A stretch of 64,000 nt of DNA from Hemileia vastatrix (GCA_030280995.1 JASXTE010000016.1:21541001-21605000); one strand, 5' to 3'. Numbered from the stretch's first letter, positions 10,329 through 23,650 are shown. The notes: a model not told the origin generated them from the letters alone. Translations and numbers: made by a program.

Positions 10329-12743
10329 ATGGCTTTCTGGCGTCTTTTTGGCTGCCGTGTCTTTGCCTTTCCTCCTCCTTCAAGATCTTTCTCCCGTCCT
10401 TTTGTTCTTGTCTCTGCTTCTCTCTCCTTCGTCTTCCTTCCTCATCCTTTCTTTCCCTTCTTCCATCCCAAACTCCAGCTCCAACACTCCTCTCCTCAAA
10501 AGTCTCATCCTCTCTCAACACACACTCTCATCCCCCATCATCCTACCCTTCTCTCTTCTCTCACCCGCTCCTTCACTATCTGCGTCATTGAGCCTTTGGC
10601 CACCACTCGCAGGTTTCTCTATTTGTTGGCTCTTTTCTTGCCTGTCCTCATCACCGCTCCCGTTCTTTTACTCGAGTTTGTTGAATTGGGTCATCCTTCC
10701 AAAAGGAGAAGAATAGACTACAATGGTCACCTTATCACTGAAAGAAGAACTACCCGCTTGTGGTATGTTCTCCTTGTTTCTGCCATGGAACGCGCTGGTC
10801 CTACTTTTATCAAGGTATCTTCTTTCTTATTCATCACTTTCTCCATCTATCTCAAACATCTATTTAATTTCTTTCGTTCCTCCCCCGTCCTGTTTAGCTT
10901 GCCCAATGGGCTGGCTCTCGATCCGATCTGTTTCCAGAAACTTTATGTCGAAGCTTTGGAAAATTGCACTCAAATGGAACACCCCACCCTTTTTCCTATA
11001 CTAAAAAATATCTTGAGAGAGCCTTTGGAAAACCATTCCATGAAATCTTTGATGAATTCAATGAAACTCCTTTAGGTATTGGTGCTGTAGCTCAAGTGTG
11101 TTAACTTCCCTCTTTCTTGTCAGCTAATATATATATATATCTATATCAAGTGTTGAATGATTCCTAAAGATATATAAATAAATATGTGTGTGTGTGGGTT
11201 TCAGGTTTATAAAGCCACCCTTCATCCGCAATTTATTGCCTTATCATACTTGGAACCTAAAAAACATCAAGAACCACAACCCCAATTCGTCCGTGATTTA
11301 GCCCGCTCTTTCAATACATCCCCGGATCATCCTCCAACTTTCACTCCGACTAACATTGTGGCCGTAAAAGTCTTACATCCTCGCGTAGCCAAAACAATAC
11401 GTAGAGACTTGAAAATCATCGGATTCTTTGCTTCACTTTTTAATTTATTTCCTGGTGCTGAATGGTTAAGTTTTCCAGAAGAAGTTAAAGTATTTGGAGA
11501 GTTTATGACCAGTCAAATTAACCTTACCCTCGAAGCTCAAAATTTACAACGATTCGAAAAAAACTTTCAGCATCGTAAAACATGTACTTTTCCAAGACCT
11601 TTATCCGATTTCAGTACTGAAAAGGTCTTGGTAGAAGAATTTGAAGATGCTGTCCCATTAAAATATTTCCTCAATAATCGTGGTGGGCCTTTTGATAGGC
11701 GAATTGCTAGAATCGGTCTAGATGCATTCTTGGCAAGCCATATTATATATTTGACACCCAAGATCACCACTGTTTTTCATTCAAACTCATCCTTGATTTT
11801 TTCTTTTTGTTTATTTACTTTTGTCTTCAATAACATAAATTTAGCACATGTTGTTAGTTGATAATTTTGTTCATTCGGATTTACACCCCGGAAACATTAT
11901 GGTCAAACTTTATAAGCCTGCCACATCAACTTTTTGGGATTTTATTTGGACAAAACTAACCAAAAAATCAGACGTGATGGATCAGTGGCAAAAGGAATCT
12001 AACACAACAAAAGTCGTTCATCATTTAAAGAACATACATCACAACGAAGATGCTTGGGATAAAGAAATACGTAGATTAGATAATGAAGGTTATCAACCGG
12101 AATTGATCTTTCTCGATACAGGTTTGATCACCGAATTAAATGAAACGAATCGTAAAAATTTCCTTGATTTGTTCAGTGCTATCGCGTCTTTTGATGGTTA
12201 TCGCGCTGGCCATTTGATGGTCGAACGATGCAGAACCCCAGATTTGGTCATTGATGAAGATATGTTTGCGCTTAAAATCCAACATTTGGTTTTAAAAGTT
12301 AAATCTCAAACCTTTCGTTTGGCTAATATCAAAATAAGTGATGTCCTGGTCAACGTTTTAAGACATGTTAGGGAACATCATGTCAAGTTAGAGCCAGACT
12401 TCGTCAACACGATATTATCTATTTTACTTTTAGAAGGAATTGGAAGAAGGTTAGATCCTGATTTGGATTTATTCAAGAGTTCTTTACCTATTTTAAGAAG
12501 CCTTGGAAGTCAAATGAGTACGATCGATACTCTTAGACAAGCCTTTTCTTCAAAACATCTTGGAACCATGTTCAAAGTCAGTGAGAATATGATGCTTTCT
12601 TTTGATAATTGAGTTTTTTTTTAATTTCTTAATTTCCTGGTATTCATGTTTAACCGATGTAGATCTGGTTTTGGGCTGAAGCACGTCATATGGCTGGAAC
12701 AGCTGTGAGTGAGGTTGAGTCAATGATCCGTTATGACTTGTAA
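10329..12743 (+). CDS. ABC1/UbiB-family kinase-like protein, ADCK2/Cqd1-like
   Basis: Five exons: 10329-10814, 10898-11095, 11205-11732, 11845-12576 and 12663-12743, all joined in phase 0, giving 674 residues. The N-terminus is Arg/Ser/Phe-rich without acidic residues, as in mitochondrial presequences, followed by a probable membrane segment (about 96-117). Family marks: IKLAQWAGSR (KxGQ-like, Lys162), PLGIGAVAQVYKA (glycine/alanine-rich loop), VAVKVLHP (ATP-binding Lys283), HSDLHPGN (414-421) and FLDTG (Asp495, DFG equivalent). Length and wording fit the ADCK2/Cqd1 branch rather than Coq8; yeast Cqd1 acts at the inner mitochondrial membrane in coenzyme Q and lipid distribution. Intron 3 (11733-11844) appears to be GC-AG (TTG then GCAAGC); without it the reading loses FLHMLLVDNF. 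Intron 4 (12577-12662) removes an early stop and adds IWFWAEARHM, the usual family tail. Exon ends are by-eye predictions. Confidence 0.88.
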
Positions 12744-13328
12744 GTCGCTGCTCTATTTATTCTCATGTATATACATGTATATCTCCAATTTTTGGTGCCA
12801 CCTTACTCATTTGATCTGGTTTCATACTATGTAGGTTTATGCCAAATGTCTAAAATGTTATTTTTGGATTCAAAAAATGTCATGTTATGAGGTGATATAA
12901 TCTCACCCACTCATTCTGTTCGGGAGGGGGAGGGAGGGAGGGGTTGATATTGAGTTTTATATGGATGACATGGTTATTTTATTCTTTTATTTATTTCTAT
13001 AAAATTATTTACTTGAAATTTTCGACTTCTCGTTTTGTTTTTGTTTAGATGGATAGAAAGATTGATTGATTGATTGATTAATAGATAGTTAGATAGATAG
13101 AAGGACCACATGAATTTCGCGTTTTTTCATTTTTTTGTTTTCATTTTTCTTAGAAGATATAATAATAATAATTATTATAGTAATAGTAATGGTGACCAAT
13201 TCTAGGTAGGTGTGTTAAATGATAGAATTGATAAATTTATTTATTTTTTGTAAAATGTAGTGGTGGTGGATAGAAAGTGATAGAATTGTTTTGATTATAT
13301 ATGTTGTGATTATTCATACTACTACTAC

Positions 13329-13420
<92 letters not shown>

Positions 13421-14573
13421 TTTTTTTTTTGTTGAAGGTGATGATTGTCAGTCAGCAAAATAATAAATTAATAAGATCTACTAAGATTTGCTGATCTATG
13501 CTAGGGATTTGTTTTTGCGTTTTATACCTTTATAGGAGTTCAAACAGCTAAATAAGATATCATAACTATTATATAACTGTTGACTACTAACCTATAAAGA
13601 GAAAACAAAATATGAGAAAGCAAACACGCAGAAAAGACTTTGAGCACAAGATGAGGAAACTAACAGTATTGTTTACATGTATATATAGTGCTGTTCTACT
13701 TTACTGTGAGAAGGTATACTCATGTACATGCTTTGATAGAATATACTAATTTTCATTAATTAATACAAAACACAGGAGAAAAAAAAAAGCATTAACTAGA
13801 TGCCTAGTTGTTTTTTATGTCCCTGTTTGAACCCTGGTTGTGATTCTGTTTGATACCACGGAGTGACCCTGTCCAAGCCACTCCCACTTTTTTCTCCTGA
13901 TTCCCCTCACATTTGCTTTTTTTTTTTTTTCCCGCCATTCACCCCATTCCTTTCCCGTGCTCATCTTTGATGAGTTTGTTCTCTCTACCGGAATTCTCAC
14001 TCAACCCACTGATTCTCTAATGGCTCCTACTTCCCTTCCATTGATGATCAGTCATTTTTTTTTATATATATATTTGTTTTCATCTTTCCCTTCATCACTT
14101 CCTTCTGTAGGAAGATAAAGCCAAGCAACTGTAAGTCATATCTTTTTTGCATTCATGGTTTCATCCCTTTTTGTCAATCTTTTCCATGTAAATTAACATC
14201 ATTTTCTGATCCTATCCTTTTCTTGTGTTACCACTATAATTCAACCAAAGCTAAAATCTGAATTTCTACCCTTCCTTCCACCTTCACTTAAAATCCCTTT
14301 CCTCAAATCCACCTTGATCTCCACCTCTTCTCCTCTAATGGACACTCCACCTCATCCCTTCAACTCTAATTTCTGCCCAACCCCTCAAATCCACCTTGCT
14401 TGCCTCCCATGTCTCTCCAATAGACACCCCACTCCTCAAAATCATCTCGCTCTCCATCCCTTCATCTCCACTGGACACCCCAGCACACCCTTTCACCTCT
14501 ACTATCCTTTTGAATGAGAAATTATATTGAGAAATGAGATTAATGAGGAAGATATAGTATGAATAAAAGGATA
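12744..14573. other. Intergenic stretch downstream of the kinase
   Basis: No gene recognised. It holds GATT/GATA-type short repeats at about 13060-13100, the (ATT)n-(GTT)n tract at 13330-13430, a pyrimidine-rich part and, at about 14300-14500, three imperfect CCTCAAATCCACCTTG...GGACACCCCA repeats of about 50-80 bp. Small frames across it are low-complexity. Confidence 0.6.
13330..13430. repeat. (ATT)n-(GTT)n-(T)n microsatellite
   Basis: About 18 ATT triplets pass into 11 GTT triplets and then a T run. The poly-Asn and poly-Ile/Val reading frames on the two strands are products of this repeat. Confidence 0.97.
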
Positions 14574-14576
14574 TGA

Positions 14577-17500
14577 CACCACACAATATTTGGGGGGGGG
14601 GACTTGCTAGCAAGTCCTCAACTTGAAGTCAGATGGAACTCAGACTGAAGTTTGATGGAACTCTTACTGAAATGTGCTTGAAAACCAACTCAAACTATTA
14701 TAGAAACCTAGCTGAATCTTTTGTGGTATCATCATGAAAGTGAAATGAACTTATCTTAAATTTTGAATGAAAAGAGTTTCATTAATCATTCCAAACACTG
14801 TACAAACTTAAGCGCATCATTTCAACTTAGTATTTTATATTATAGTTCAAGATGGAGCTGAAAACTCATTTAGAATTTTAATTTTTCAAGTGATATGTTT
14901 ACCCTTATTTATTACTTATTTAAAATAGATTGAAACACATTAAAAATCTTATTTAAATATTTAATATTGTTTGAAAAAAGTTATCAGAATTTTCCAAAAA
15001 CTGTGCCTTTCAGAGAACCATTATGAATTGAATTTTTTTTTAAATTCACTTTTTAATATTTTTCAGTCACAAAACATTATTGTGAGTCAGGAAATATGAA
15101 ATTGAATATTCACTTGCTGAGTGGTATTCAGTATTTAAATGCAAATTGATAATTCATATGTATAATGAAAATAATTTTAAATATTCATCCAAAAAAAAAA
15201 TATGCATAAAAATGTATATTGAATATGCATATGCAAAATTAATATTGAATATTTATATGCAATGAAATAATGAATATGCATACAAAAGATTAAATTGTGT
15301 ATAAATATTAAAGTTTATATTGAATAAAATATTTAAAAAAAAAAATTCAGTATGAATTGATTTTATGTTATATTATGTAATTTTTTAAATTGATTTTATT
15401 TTATTTTATTATATTTTAAAACACTCATTTTATTTAATTCATTACCTCAAATTAAATCAAATTAAATTGTATTGTATTGTATTTTATTTTATTATATTGA
15501 GTTGTATTTGGTTATGTATTATATGATTTTATTTTATTTTATTTTATTGCACTTTATTACATTCTTTTTCAAAATATATAATAATTATTTATTTTGTTTT
15601 ATCCCATTTTATACCAATTGTATTTATCTTTTTTTACTTCTAGCTATTATACTCATCTATCTGTCTTTTTTATATTTAATTACATTATAGTAAGTCTTAA
15701 TTTCATTTACTTGATTTTATTAGATTTGATGAATACTGTTGTATAGCCATGTAGAAGCATTAAGTTGGTTAAATTGGCTGGTGACCTCTGATGTATGGAC
15801 ATAGATCAGAGTTCACAGGCAAAAAATTGGATGTGGTACTCTGATGTATGGCCATAGATCAGAGTACCACATGCATGAAATTGGGTTGTGAACTCTGATC
15901 AATGGGTTCACATCAGAATTCACCAGCTCATTTTGAGAATTCAAAGACTTTTATTTACATGTGTAATATCACCTTTTGAAACAAAATAAGATAATAAGAA
16001 TTAAATTAAGATGTAACAGAATAAAATATACTAAAATAAAAAAAACAAAATTAAATTAAATTAAATTAAATTAAATCGAATAATAGTAAGTGAAATGAAA
16101 TGGAATATAATATATTATAATACAATATTATATAGTATGATAGAATAAAAGAAATCAAAATCAGAACAAATAAAATAAAATGAAGTAAAGTAAATATTTT
16201 TTTAAAGGGCATCATAAATATTAAAGAAAATTTATAAATCATTAAGAAACATTATCAAAAAAATTAACTTTTTTCATGAGCTATCTTTTTTCAGCGTAGT
16301 TGAATGAATATTGATATACCAATGCATTGAAATATAACCTATGGACAGACCTTGAAGCATGATAATCTGTTTATCAATATATATAGGGGTAAATAAAATT
16401 CTTCTTCATGAATAGGGCTCTTATACCTCTCATTTAAAAAAACTGAATACAAATGAGTTTAATAGGTCTCTATATTCCCAGAAATCTTTGTACTTTAATT
16501 TAAAGCTTATCATTTACCTTATATACCAGTTTATTCATTCTTAAAATTTTTTAGAAAATAAAAGAAATTAAATATGTTTAATGTTTAAGTTAATTTGAAG
16601 AATGCTCAGGATGAGATTTGCATAGGGAGTTCAATGAAAGATCCATCAAGACTGAGATTAACCTTGTGATAAGGTATAAAAAAATATATAAAAATATGAT
16701 TCTATTAACTAAATATATTTGAAAAAAAAATTACTTAGGCAATTGAAGGAAAAACATTTAAAAAATATATTTGAATTTATTGAAAATAAATTGGATTAAT
16801 TTTTTGTAGATGGTTATATAAAAATTAAAAGTTTATATCCAAATTTAAAACATGTAAAAAGGTCTTGTATGACATTTTAAGAGGAATTACATGGAGATTA
16901 GGAACAAAATCTGTAACTGACAATCAGTGCACTATAAGAAATAAAAATCCAATAACTTCATCCCAAAACTCATGTTTAAATTTGTGGAATAAAATTTAAC
17001 TATAGATTTTATTTAATGTAAATGCCTTCTTCTAATTGTTACTAAATATCTTTGAGATTTTTGAGTTTATTGTAGATTTTTTATCAAAATATGTTATAGA
17101 TAATAAAATTTGACTGATTTTTCAAAGATATTTATAATTATTATCTTCATAAAATGAAATTATTGAAAAGAATGAATGTATTACTATGAATTAATTAATT
17201 TCAATATTTCATTAGTTTGATTTTTTCAATTTTATTTTTGATATAAGGAGTTAAAACTTATGTATCTTGAATTACTGAAGATCTATACAAAGCCTTATGC
17301 TAGAATTAAGTTTCAGTTAAATTTAAAATGAAGATCTCTACTTTAGTGTAACAGGGCGAAGAATTTAAGACCATAACTCAGTATTCATATGATTGAAATA
17401 AAGCTGCTTCTGTAGTAAGAAATATAAGATGAAGGTGAATTCTGATGTTTGGCAATAAAATAGCATCCACTCTCTTATTTTTAAAAACTCTTTTTTCAAT

Positions 17501-18973
17501 TTTTCTCAATCACTTTTTCTAATTTTCACATTCTTACTAGCATCTTTATATGTGGTCATATTTGGTCAACAAATGTTTTTTTACTTTCCTTTCACCTTTC
17601 ACTTTTCTCTCCTCTTTTTTCTTTCACTCCCTATCCCACAGATCTTCACCTGTTTCTTGTCCCATAAAATATCTCCCCACTCCTTCCAATACCTGTAAAT
17701 CAAAAAATTTAACCCATTCTGATTCCTTTTTCTATCCTCAATTATATTTACAGCCTTTTTAAACCCATTTTATTTTGCTCTCTACCCCTTTTTTTCAACC
17801 CATATCTCCACTTTTTATCATCACCCTTTGCCTTTTGCTACACTTAACCTCTCATCAATCCCTTTTTATTTTCTTCTCAAATTTTTTTTCCCATCTATGA
17901 GCCATAACAGGCATAAAGGTCTGGGGAAGTGATAAATAGGGATGGAAAGAAGTGAAAAGGGGTAGGGATACTTTTAAAGGGTCAGAGAGCATTTGATAGC
18001 AGAAGAAAGGGTTTAAAATCATGGAAAAAATTGTGTTGAGAGAAAAAAAAAGAAATTTTTAATAAGAGAATAATATTAAAGATAATTATTTATGTTAGAG
18101 AGAAGGTAGGGATGTAGAGGTAATTATTAGTGTTCTAAAAAATAAAATAACAAAAAAAAATGAGAAATATGTTATATAGCATGGAAACAGGAATAGAATC
18201 AATTCAAAAAAAATAGAAATCAAAGAAACCATTTTAATACTATTCATTCCAATAAAATTCATTTTATGTCTTTTTTTTCATATTTTGAAGATTAAGGGTT
18301 AATATATTTTAAAAAGTACTATTACATGCACATCTTTTTCATTTACTGAATAAAAAACAGAATAGATATTTATATTGGAGCTAAATTTTATCACCAAAGT
18401 ATTATTCTGCTTGTTTTTATAAGTGTTTTACATTTTTCAGATATTTTAAATATTAATAATGGTTAGTAAAATCATTTTGAATAATTAGAATTCAATTTTT
18501 GTTTAAAATTCTTACTTAGGAAATTTAATGGAAGATATTAATTCCAAAAGTATTTTTCTTGAATGATTTACTATAGTGTCTTATATTTTCACCATATATT
18601 AACAATTAAGTAAAATTATTTGTACATTTAAGATCACTTTTTTCAATTTAAATTGGGTTGTGTCTAGTTTTACATGCAAAAAAGTATAAATTTATTTTAA
18701 ATATTCGGTAGTTTTCTAGACTGACTTAGCTGTGGGAAGGGCTTATTTCAATATACCATTACAAATTTGTGTTTATAATGCTTGAACATAGTTTCAAAAA
18801 ATGTTTACAAGTACTTCAATAAATAATCAAGCTAGCTTCATCAGAGGTTCAATGTATTTTCACAATTTATTCCTTATTGTTTCATCACTATCCCAGTGTG
18901 TGCTCAATAAGATATGAATTTAGGTTTAAGGTTGTGGACTTGCTAGCAAGTCCTCCCCCCATATTGGGTGGTG
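14577..18973. mobile_element. CACTA-like DNA transposon, 4.4 kb, no transposase seen
   Basis: The left end reads CACCACACAATATTTGGGG... into GGACTTGCTAGCAAGTCC. The right end, read inverted, gives CACCACCCAATATGGGG... into the same 18-bp palindrome. The element is flanked by a 3-bp duplication TGA (14574-14576 and 18974-18976). CACYA termini, a 3-bp duplication and subterminal repeats (GATGGAACTCAGACTGAA-like, 14630-14680) are marks of the CACTA/EnSpm superfamily. The interior is very AT-rich with no coding frame I can recognise, only hairpins at 15781-15923 and a pyrimidine-rich zone near 17560-17880. Non-autonomous or fully decayed. Confidence 0.75.
15781..15923. repeat. Three tandem hairpins inside the CACTA-like element
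   Basis: Inverted repeats at 15781-15816, 15833-15870 and 15888-15923, spaced 52 and 55 bp. The middle one is a 38-bp palindrome with one mismatched pair (GTGGTACTCTGAT...ATCAGAGTACCAC). All share a CTCTGAT/ATCAGAG stem core, so they look like diverged copies of one palindromic unit. Confidence 0.8.
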
Positions 18974-19110
18974 TGAGTGCATGGTTTGGTTTTTGGTTAC
19001 ACTTTTTATTTGTTTGAGAAGATAAACTGGGGAATGTTAAAATTTAATAAATTACAACTATTTGAGAAAATTTTACATGTCTAATGATCATGTCACTTAT
19101 GGTGTGTTAG

Positions 19111-19146
19111 TTTATTGTTTATTGTTTATTGTTTATTGTTTATTTT
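19111..19146. repeat. (TTTATTG)n heptamer repeat
   Basis: Four to five perfect TTTATTG units in a T-rich stretch between the end of the 4.4-kb element and the LTR-like repeat at 19212. Confidence 0.9.
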
Positions 19147-19211
19147 ATTTTATTTATTATTGTTTTTGTTCTTGATTTGATTTGTTTTTTTTTTTTGTAT
19201 TTGTTTGTGTT

Positions 19212-20054
19212 TTTCAGCTGGCCGATTCCACTGGACTACCCACTCACAATATTATAAGTTATTATCAAATATAACTTGATAAAAAAATCACAGAAAAATC
19301 TTAATATAGTATTTAAAATAATAAAAAATTATTATATAAAATAAAAATAATAAAAATAGTATAATTATTTCTAGAAAGGAATAGAGTTTGGGCAGAATCT
19401 ATTATGTCCAATTTAATTAACTCAAGACAAAAAAAATAGTTAATATAATTATATCCGCAATATCCTTGGACAACTTAACCCTATGGAGTGCCAAACCACA
19501 CTGGATATAAATCTCTAGTCAATAACAGGGCACACCAGGATTCAGGTAAATCTTACTTGGACCTCTTACTCTCATTCCTGGACCACCAAAGGACCCCTCA
19601 TGGGGCTTTTAAAGGACTTTTATGGATATATTTTTATTACTTATCTTATATTTATTAAAGTAACCTTTTTTTCTCAGTTTTATCCATTACTTTTATCTTA
19701 TATTCCTTTTATATTTTATTCCTTTTATTTTATTCCCTTTTATTTTTTTCCCTTTTATTTTTTTCCCTTTCAAACTGTATCTATAAAAACGCTGTGATCC
19801 CTTATCAGTTAAATCAATATAAAACTATAGCTTAAAAATATTAAATACCTCATTATTACTATGTTTTTTATGGCGCTTCTGAGCCTTTTTTTACAAAAAT
19901 GATTATCTAGAAAAAATTATATACATCTCTTTTTCTTATCAGTCATTTATCTGAGGCTATGTTAACTTTATCTTATCTTAATTCTTGGTTTCTTATCATT
20001 TATTACTGTTTCACTTTCATTTATCTCATTTTCTCTCTTTTTTAGTTCAGTGTG
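19212..20054 (+). mobile_element. 5' LTR-like repeat of element II, left part
   Basis: Closely similar to 41545-42355: both start near TATCAGCT/TTTCAGCT followed by GGACTACCCAC and run through TTGGACAACTTAACCCTA to TTAGTTCAGTGTG. The sequence then stops at the GTGTG duplication of element I and resumes at 32366 (TGTCTCAGGCTTGAG...GCATACAGGGGGG), as the copy at 42355-42490 does without interruption. I take the pair as the LTRs or LTR-proximal repeats of element II; exact outer ends are not certain. Confidence 0.7.
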
Positions 20055-21190
20055 TGTCGGTCAGTTGTCTAGAAGAAGGTAAGAAAAAGAGGAGAAAAGG
20101 AGGAGAGAAGGAGGAGGACAAGGGAAAAATAAAAGAAATAAATTACAAAAAGATATTTAATTTATTTAAGAGGGAAACAACGGCGAGAAACTTTGAGAGA
20201 TGACAAAAACTTAGAATTTATTAATAATAATACTATTTAATGTAAGGGTTCTGCGCGGCAAACACTTTTAATTACTATCAGACTTAAAGCAACCTTTAAT
20301 TTGTTATATAGAGTTTTAATTAGAATTGTATTACTAATAAAAAAATATAAACATAGTAAAATAGTATTTAATTTGTGGAGTGTATAATAAGTGATGAGGC
20401 TACAGGGGATTATCCAAGGCCCTTTTATAGGCAATGGGTCCTCTGAAGCGCTACTATCTTTGTAAATACAATGATTAGAATGGAATAAAACAAATATATC
20501 AAAAGAGTAAATGAAACATAACAATATAGAGAAAAACATGAAACAATTAATTAAAACCCCAATTAAGAATCCAATTTTCCCGTCATTAATTCCCAAATCA
20601 GTAAGTGAAAATAGTGAATAACTAAAAAAGATTGGAACATAGGAACTATGAGAAAAATAATTCCAAACAGATGGTACAGTCTGATTAAAGGACATTTTAA
20701 GTGAAACAAAAAATAATTTGACGCAACAAAACATGCAATTAATCTCAATTTAGTCCAAATTAAATTATTTGTATTTTCTAACACAATTAAGGGTCAAAAA
20801 AAGCGTCATTAATTATTGTTTAGTATCATATGAGAGGTATTATTTAATATATAAATTTAAGTAATTAATTTAAATATATTATAAATCAATTTTACACTTA
20901 TAATTATAATATATGTTTTTCAATTAATTAAATATAAATTTATAATTATTAAATACATAAAAATGCGCCATTATTTGTAGAATATATTATATTATGTTCA
21001 ATTTAACTGTATATAAAAATATATATAACCAATAAATTTAATGTAACACTTGTATATAATAAAATACTTATATAATTTCATTATGCAATAAAATATTAAG
21101 TTATATTCATTAAATACAATTCTTACCCACTCTTTAAGGTTTTATAATTTATATATCATTTACAGGACTCCTGGAATAGCCTGGCTGACA
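20055..21190 (-). repeat. 3' LTR of element I
   Basis: 1136 bp, TG...CA on the minus strand. A purine run (AGAGTGAGGGAG, minus strand) just inside the element at 21191-21202 is the likely polypurine tract. A TATAAAAG promoter box is at 20422-20429 (minus). The hydrophobic 137-165 residue frames over this LTR cross the TATA box and change frame between LTR copies, so they are not called. Confidence 0.9.
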
Positions 21191-21223
21191 CTCCCTCACT
21201 CTAAAAAAACAATAAAAAAAATG

Positions 21224-23650
21224 CTAAGATTTTTTCTTTTTGTATTTTTTCAACAGAGCAGGCAGATTTGAAATTTCCTTGCCAGGTATCCATGCATCAT
21301 GTCCAGATGATTTGTTCTTATATCTCAATAAATATTCAGTACCTCTTTCAGAAGTGATAATTCTATCATTGAGAATTTTATCAATTTCTGCTGTTTCTGT
21401 GACTTCCTGAGGGTTCTTCTTAGGTCTTCCTCTTCTTTTTGGAAATAAGTCACTGTTGGAAGTATAAGGTTTAAGCAAAGAAATGGGAAAGACAGGATGT
21501 TTCCTATCATATGGAGAATACAATACAACTTCTACTGCATTATCACCAACCATTCTTTTAACAACAAATGGTCCTACAAAAGGATCTTTTAATTTGTGGT
21601 TACCTTGTAAATTGAAATGGACAGTAGAGATCAACACTTAATCACCTTTGTTAAATGTGTATTCTTTATGGGATTTATCCCATCTTTTCTTTTCATATTC
21701 AAATGCTTTATCAATACAACTCTGAGCATGTTTTCTGCATAGCTGTTGCATTTGCATAAAAGATTTTACACCAGGGTGTAGTTCCAACTTAGGTAATTTA
21801 TTATTGAGAATCTGAGCAGGAGTGTTTGGGACATAACCTAACCAAAGCTCAAAAGGCTTTTTCTCAGTGACAGAATGAACAGTGCTATTATATGCAAATT
21901 CAAGACCAGGCAAAAGAGTGACCCAATCATGAGTAAATCTGTCATTGTCTTTATATTCTAAACCAAAGGCACAATAACTTCTAATCATATCTTCCAGAGT
22001 TTGAATCATTCTCTCAGCTAGACCATCAGTCTGAGGATGGTGAGCTGTAGACAATTTTAACTCACAGCCACAAATATCCATCAAAGAGGTCCAAAACTCA
22101 GAAGTGAATTTTGGATCCCTATCAGAGATAATGGCTTTTGGAAAACCAATAATATTAAACATGTAAGACCACCATAAGAAAGCTAATTCTTTGGTGGATA
22201 CATCTTTGTGGGTTGGAAAAAATTTGCACATTTTTGTGAATCTATCCACTATTACCCAACAAGAGTTAAAGCTGTCTTTACCTGCATCAGGAAGACCAGT
22301 GACAAAATCCATATTAATGATTTGCCAGGCAGCACTAGGTGCTTCAATATGTTGTAATAACCCTGCTCTCTTACCTGTTAACCTTTTAGATTTTTTCCAG
22401 GAATCACAAGATTCAACATATAATTTTGTGTCTTCAGACATATTAGCCCACCATGCAGTGTTTTTGATTCTAATCAATGTTTTTTCAAGATCAAAATGAC
22501 CAGCTAATATGTCATCATGACAAAGTTTGAGGATAGTTTCTTTCATTGAAGGAGGAATAACAATTACATTGGTAAGCTTCCTTCTATAATATATATAACC
22601 ATCTTCAATAGAAAACTTTCCTTTATTTAAAGCATTTTGGTACTTTGCAGGAAGAGTTTTTATTAATGCTTGAATTGAAGCATTCTTAGGATCATTTAAA
22701 ATAGTAACTTATTTATTTAAATCAGAATCTTTATCATATGAATCCAGTATTAACTGTAATAACTCTTCTTCCATATCAACTATAAATATACCATGTATAT
22801 GAACAGTATCATCTTCAGGTACATAAGCAGGATTGGAGTCATTATTTGGCAGAGGCAATCTGGAGAGCATATCAACATTAGAGTGAACATTTCCAGCTCT
22901 ATGGATAATAGTCATCCTTCCTCTGTATTCTTGAACAGCAAGTTGCCACCTGAACATATGTCTGTTAGGTGTCTTGAGGTTTAAGAGAGATTTCACAGCA
23001 CTACAGTCAGTTAACAACTCAAATTTTTGGTCATCCAAGTAGTAATGAAGTTTCTCAAGAGCCCAAACAACTGCTAAGCACTCCAATTGAGTGGCACCAT
23101 ATTTCAATTCACTATTTCTTAAGGTTCTTGCAATATAACAAATTACAACCTCTGAGGATTTATCATTAATAATTTGCTTTTGGTGAAGGGCAGCACCCAG
23201 ACCAATAAAGCTAGCATCTGTATAAAGGACAAATGGCTTGTTAAAATCTGGAAGAGCCAATATAGGGGCTGTCATTAAGCAACTTTTTAATGTATCAAAA
23301 GCTTTCTGACAGTCATTATTCCAGAGAAAAGCAACATCTTTTCTGGTCAGTTTTGTAAGAGGCAAGGCTATGACCTGATAATTTTTAATATATTGTCTAT
23401 AATAGCCACAAATACCCAAAAAACTTTGGATTTTTCTTACAGAAGTTGGTGCTTTCACATTTTGAATGGCAGCAACTTTATTATGGTCTACACAAATTTG
23501 TAAGCCTGACACAACATGGCCAAGGACTTTCAAAGATTGAAAACCAAATTTACACTTTTTTAAAGATAAGGTCATATTGATTTCATCCATTTTTTGGAAA
23601 ACTCTATTCAAGTGAGTCATATGTTCATCAAAAGTTTTAGAAAAAACAAT
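21224..23650 (-). pseudogene. Element I pol: end of RT, RNase H, integrase, chromodomain-like tail
   Basis: Reading from 23650 downward: the rest of the RT palm and connection (FQKMDEINMTLSLKKCKFG), RNase H with LYTDASFIGLGAAL, integrase with the HHCC finger, the core motifs MDFVTGL, ISDRDPKFTSEFW and TDGLAERMIQ, then an AT-hook (RRGRPKKNP) and a chromodomain-like tail. Stops replace codons that are intact in element III: a Leu becomes TAA near 22710 and a Glu becomes TAA near 21640. One finger Cys is Trp (SCDSWKKSK here, SCDSCQKSK in III). The fragment starts exactly where Harbinger B inserted, just after the YIDD motif. Confidence 0.92.

Noticed and set aside
10273..10521. Lys/Glu/Arg-rich minus-strand protein
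   Set aside because: Antisense of the CTTTTT microsatellite and the Ser/Pro-rich start of the kinase.
13237..13494. Poly-Asn and poly-Ile/Val proteins on opposite strands
   Set aside because: Pure translation of the (ATT)n-(GTT)n microsatellite.
14110..14145. Possible extra terminal exon of the kinase after a TGTAG acceptor
   Set aside because: It would need a 1.37-kb intron, while the other introns are about 80-110 nt, and the family-like C-terminus is already reached at 12743.
20237..20784. Hydrophobic 70-165 residue proteins encoded in the LTRs of I and III
   Set aside because: They run across the LTR TATA box, change frame between LTR copies because of a one-base indel, and their hydrophobicity follows from AT-rich sequence.
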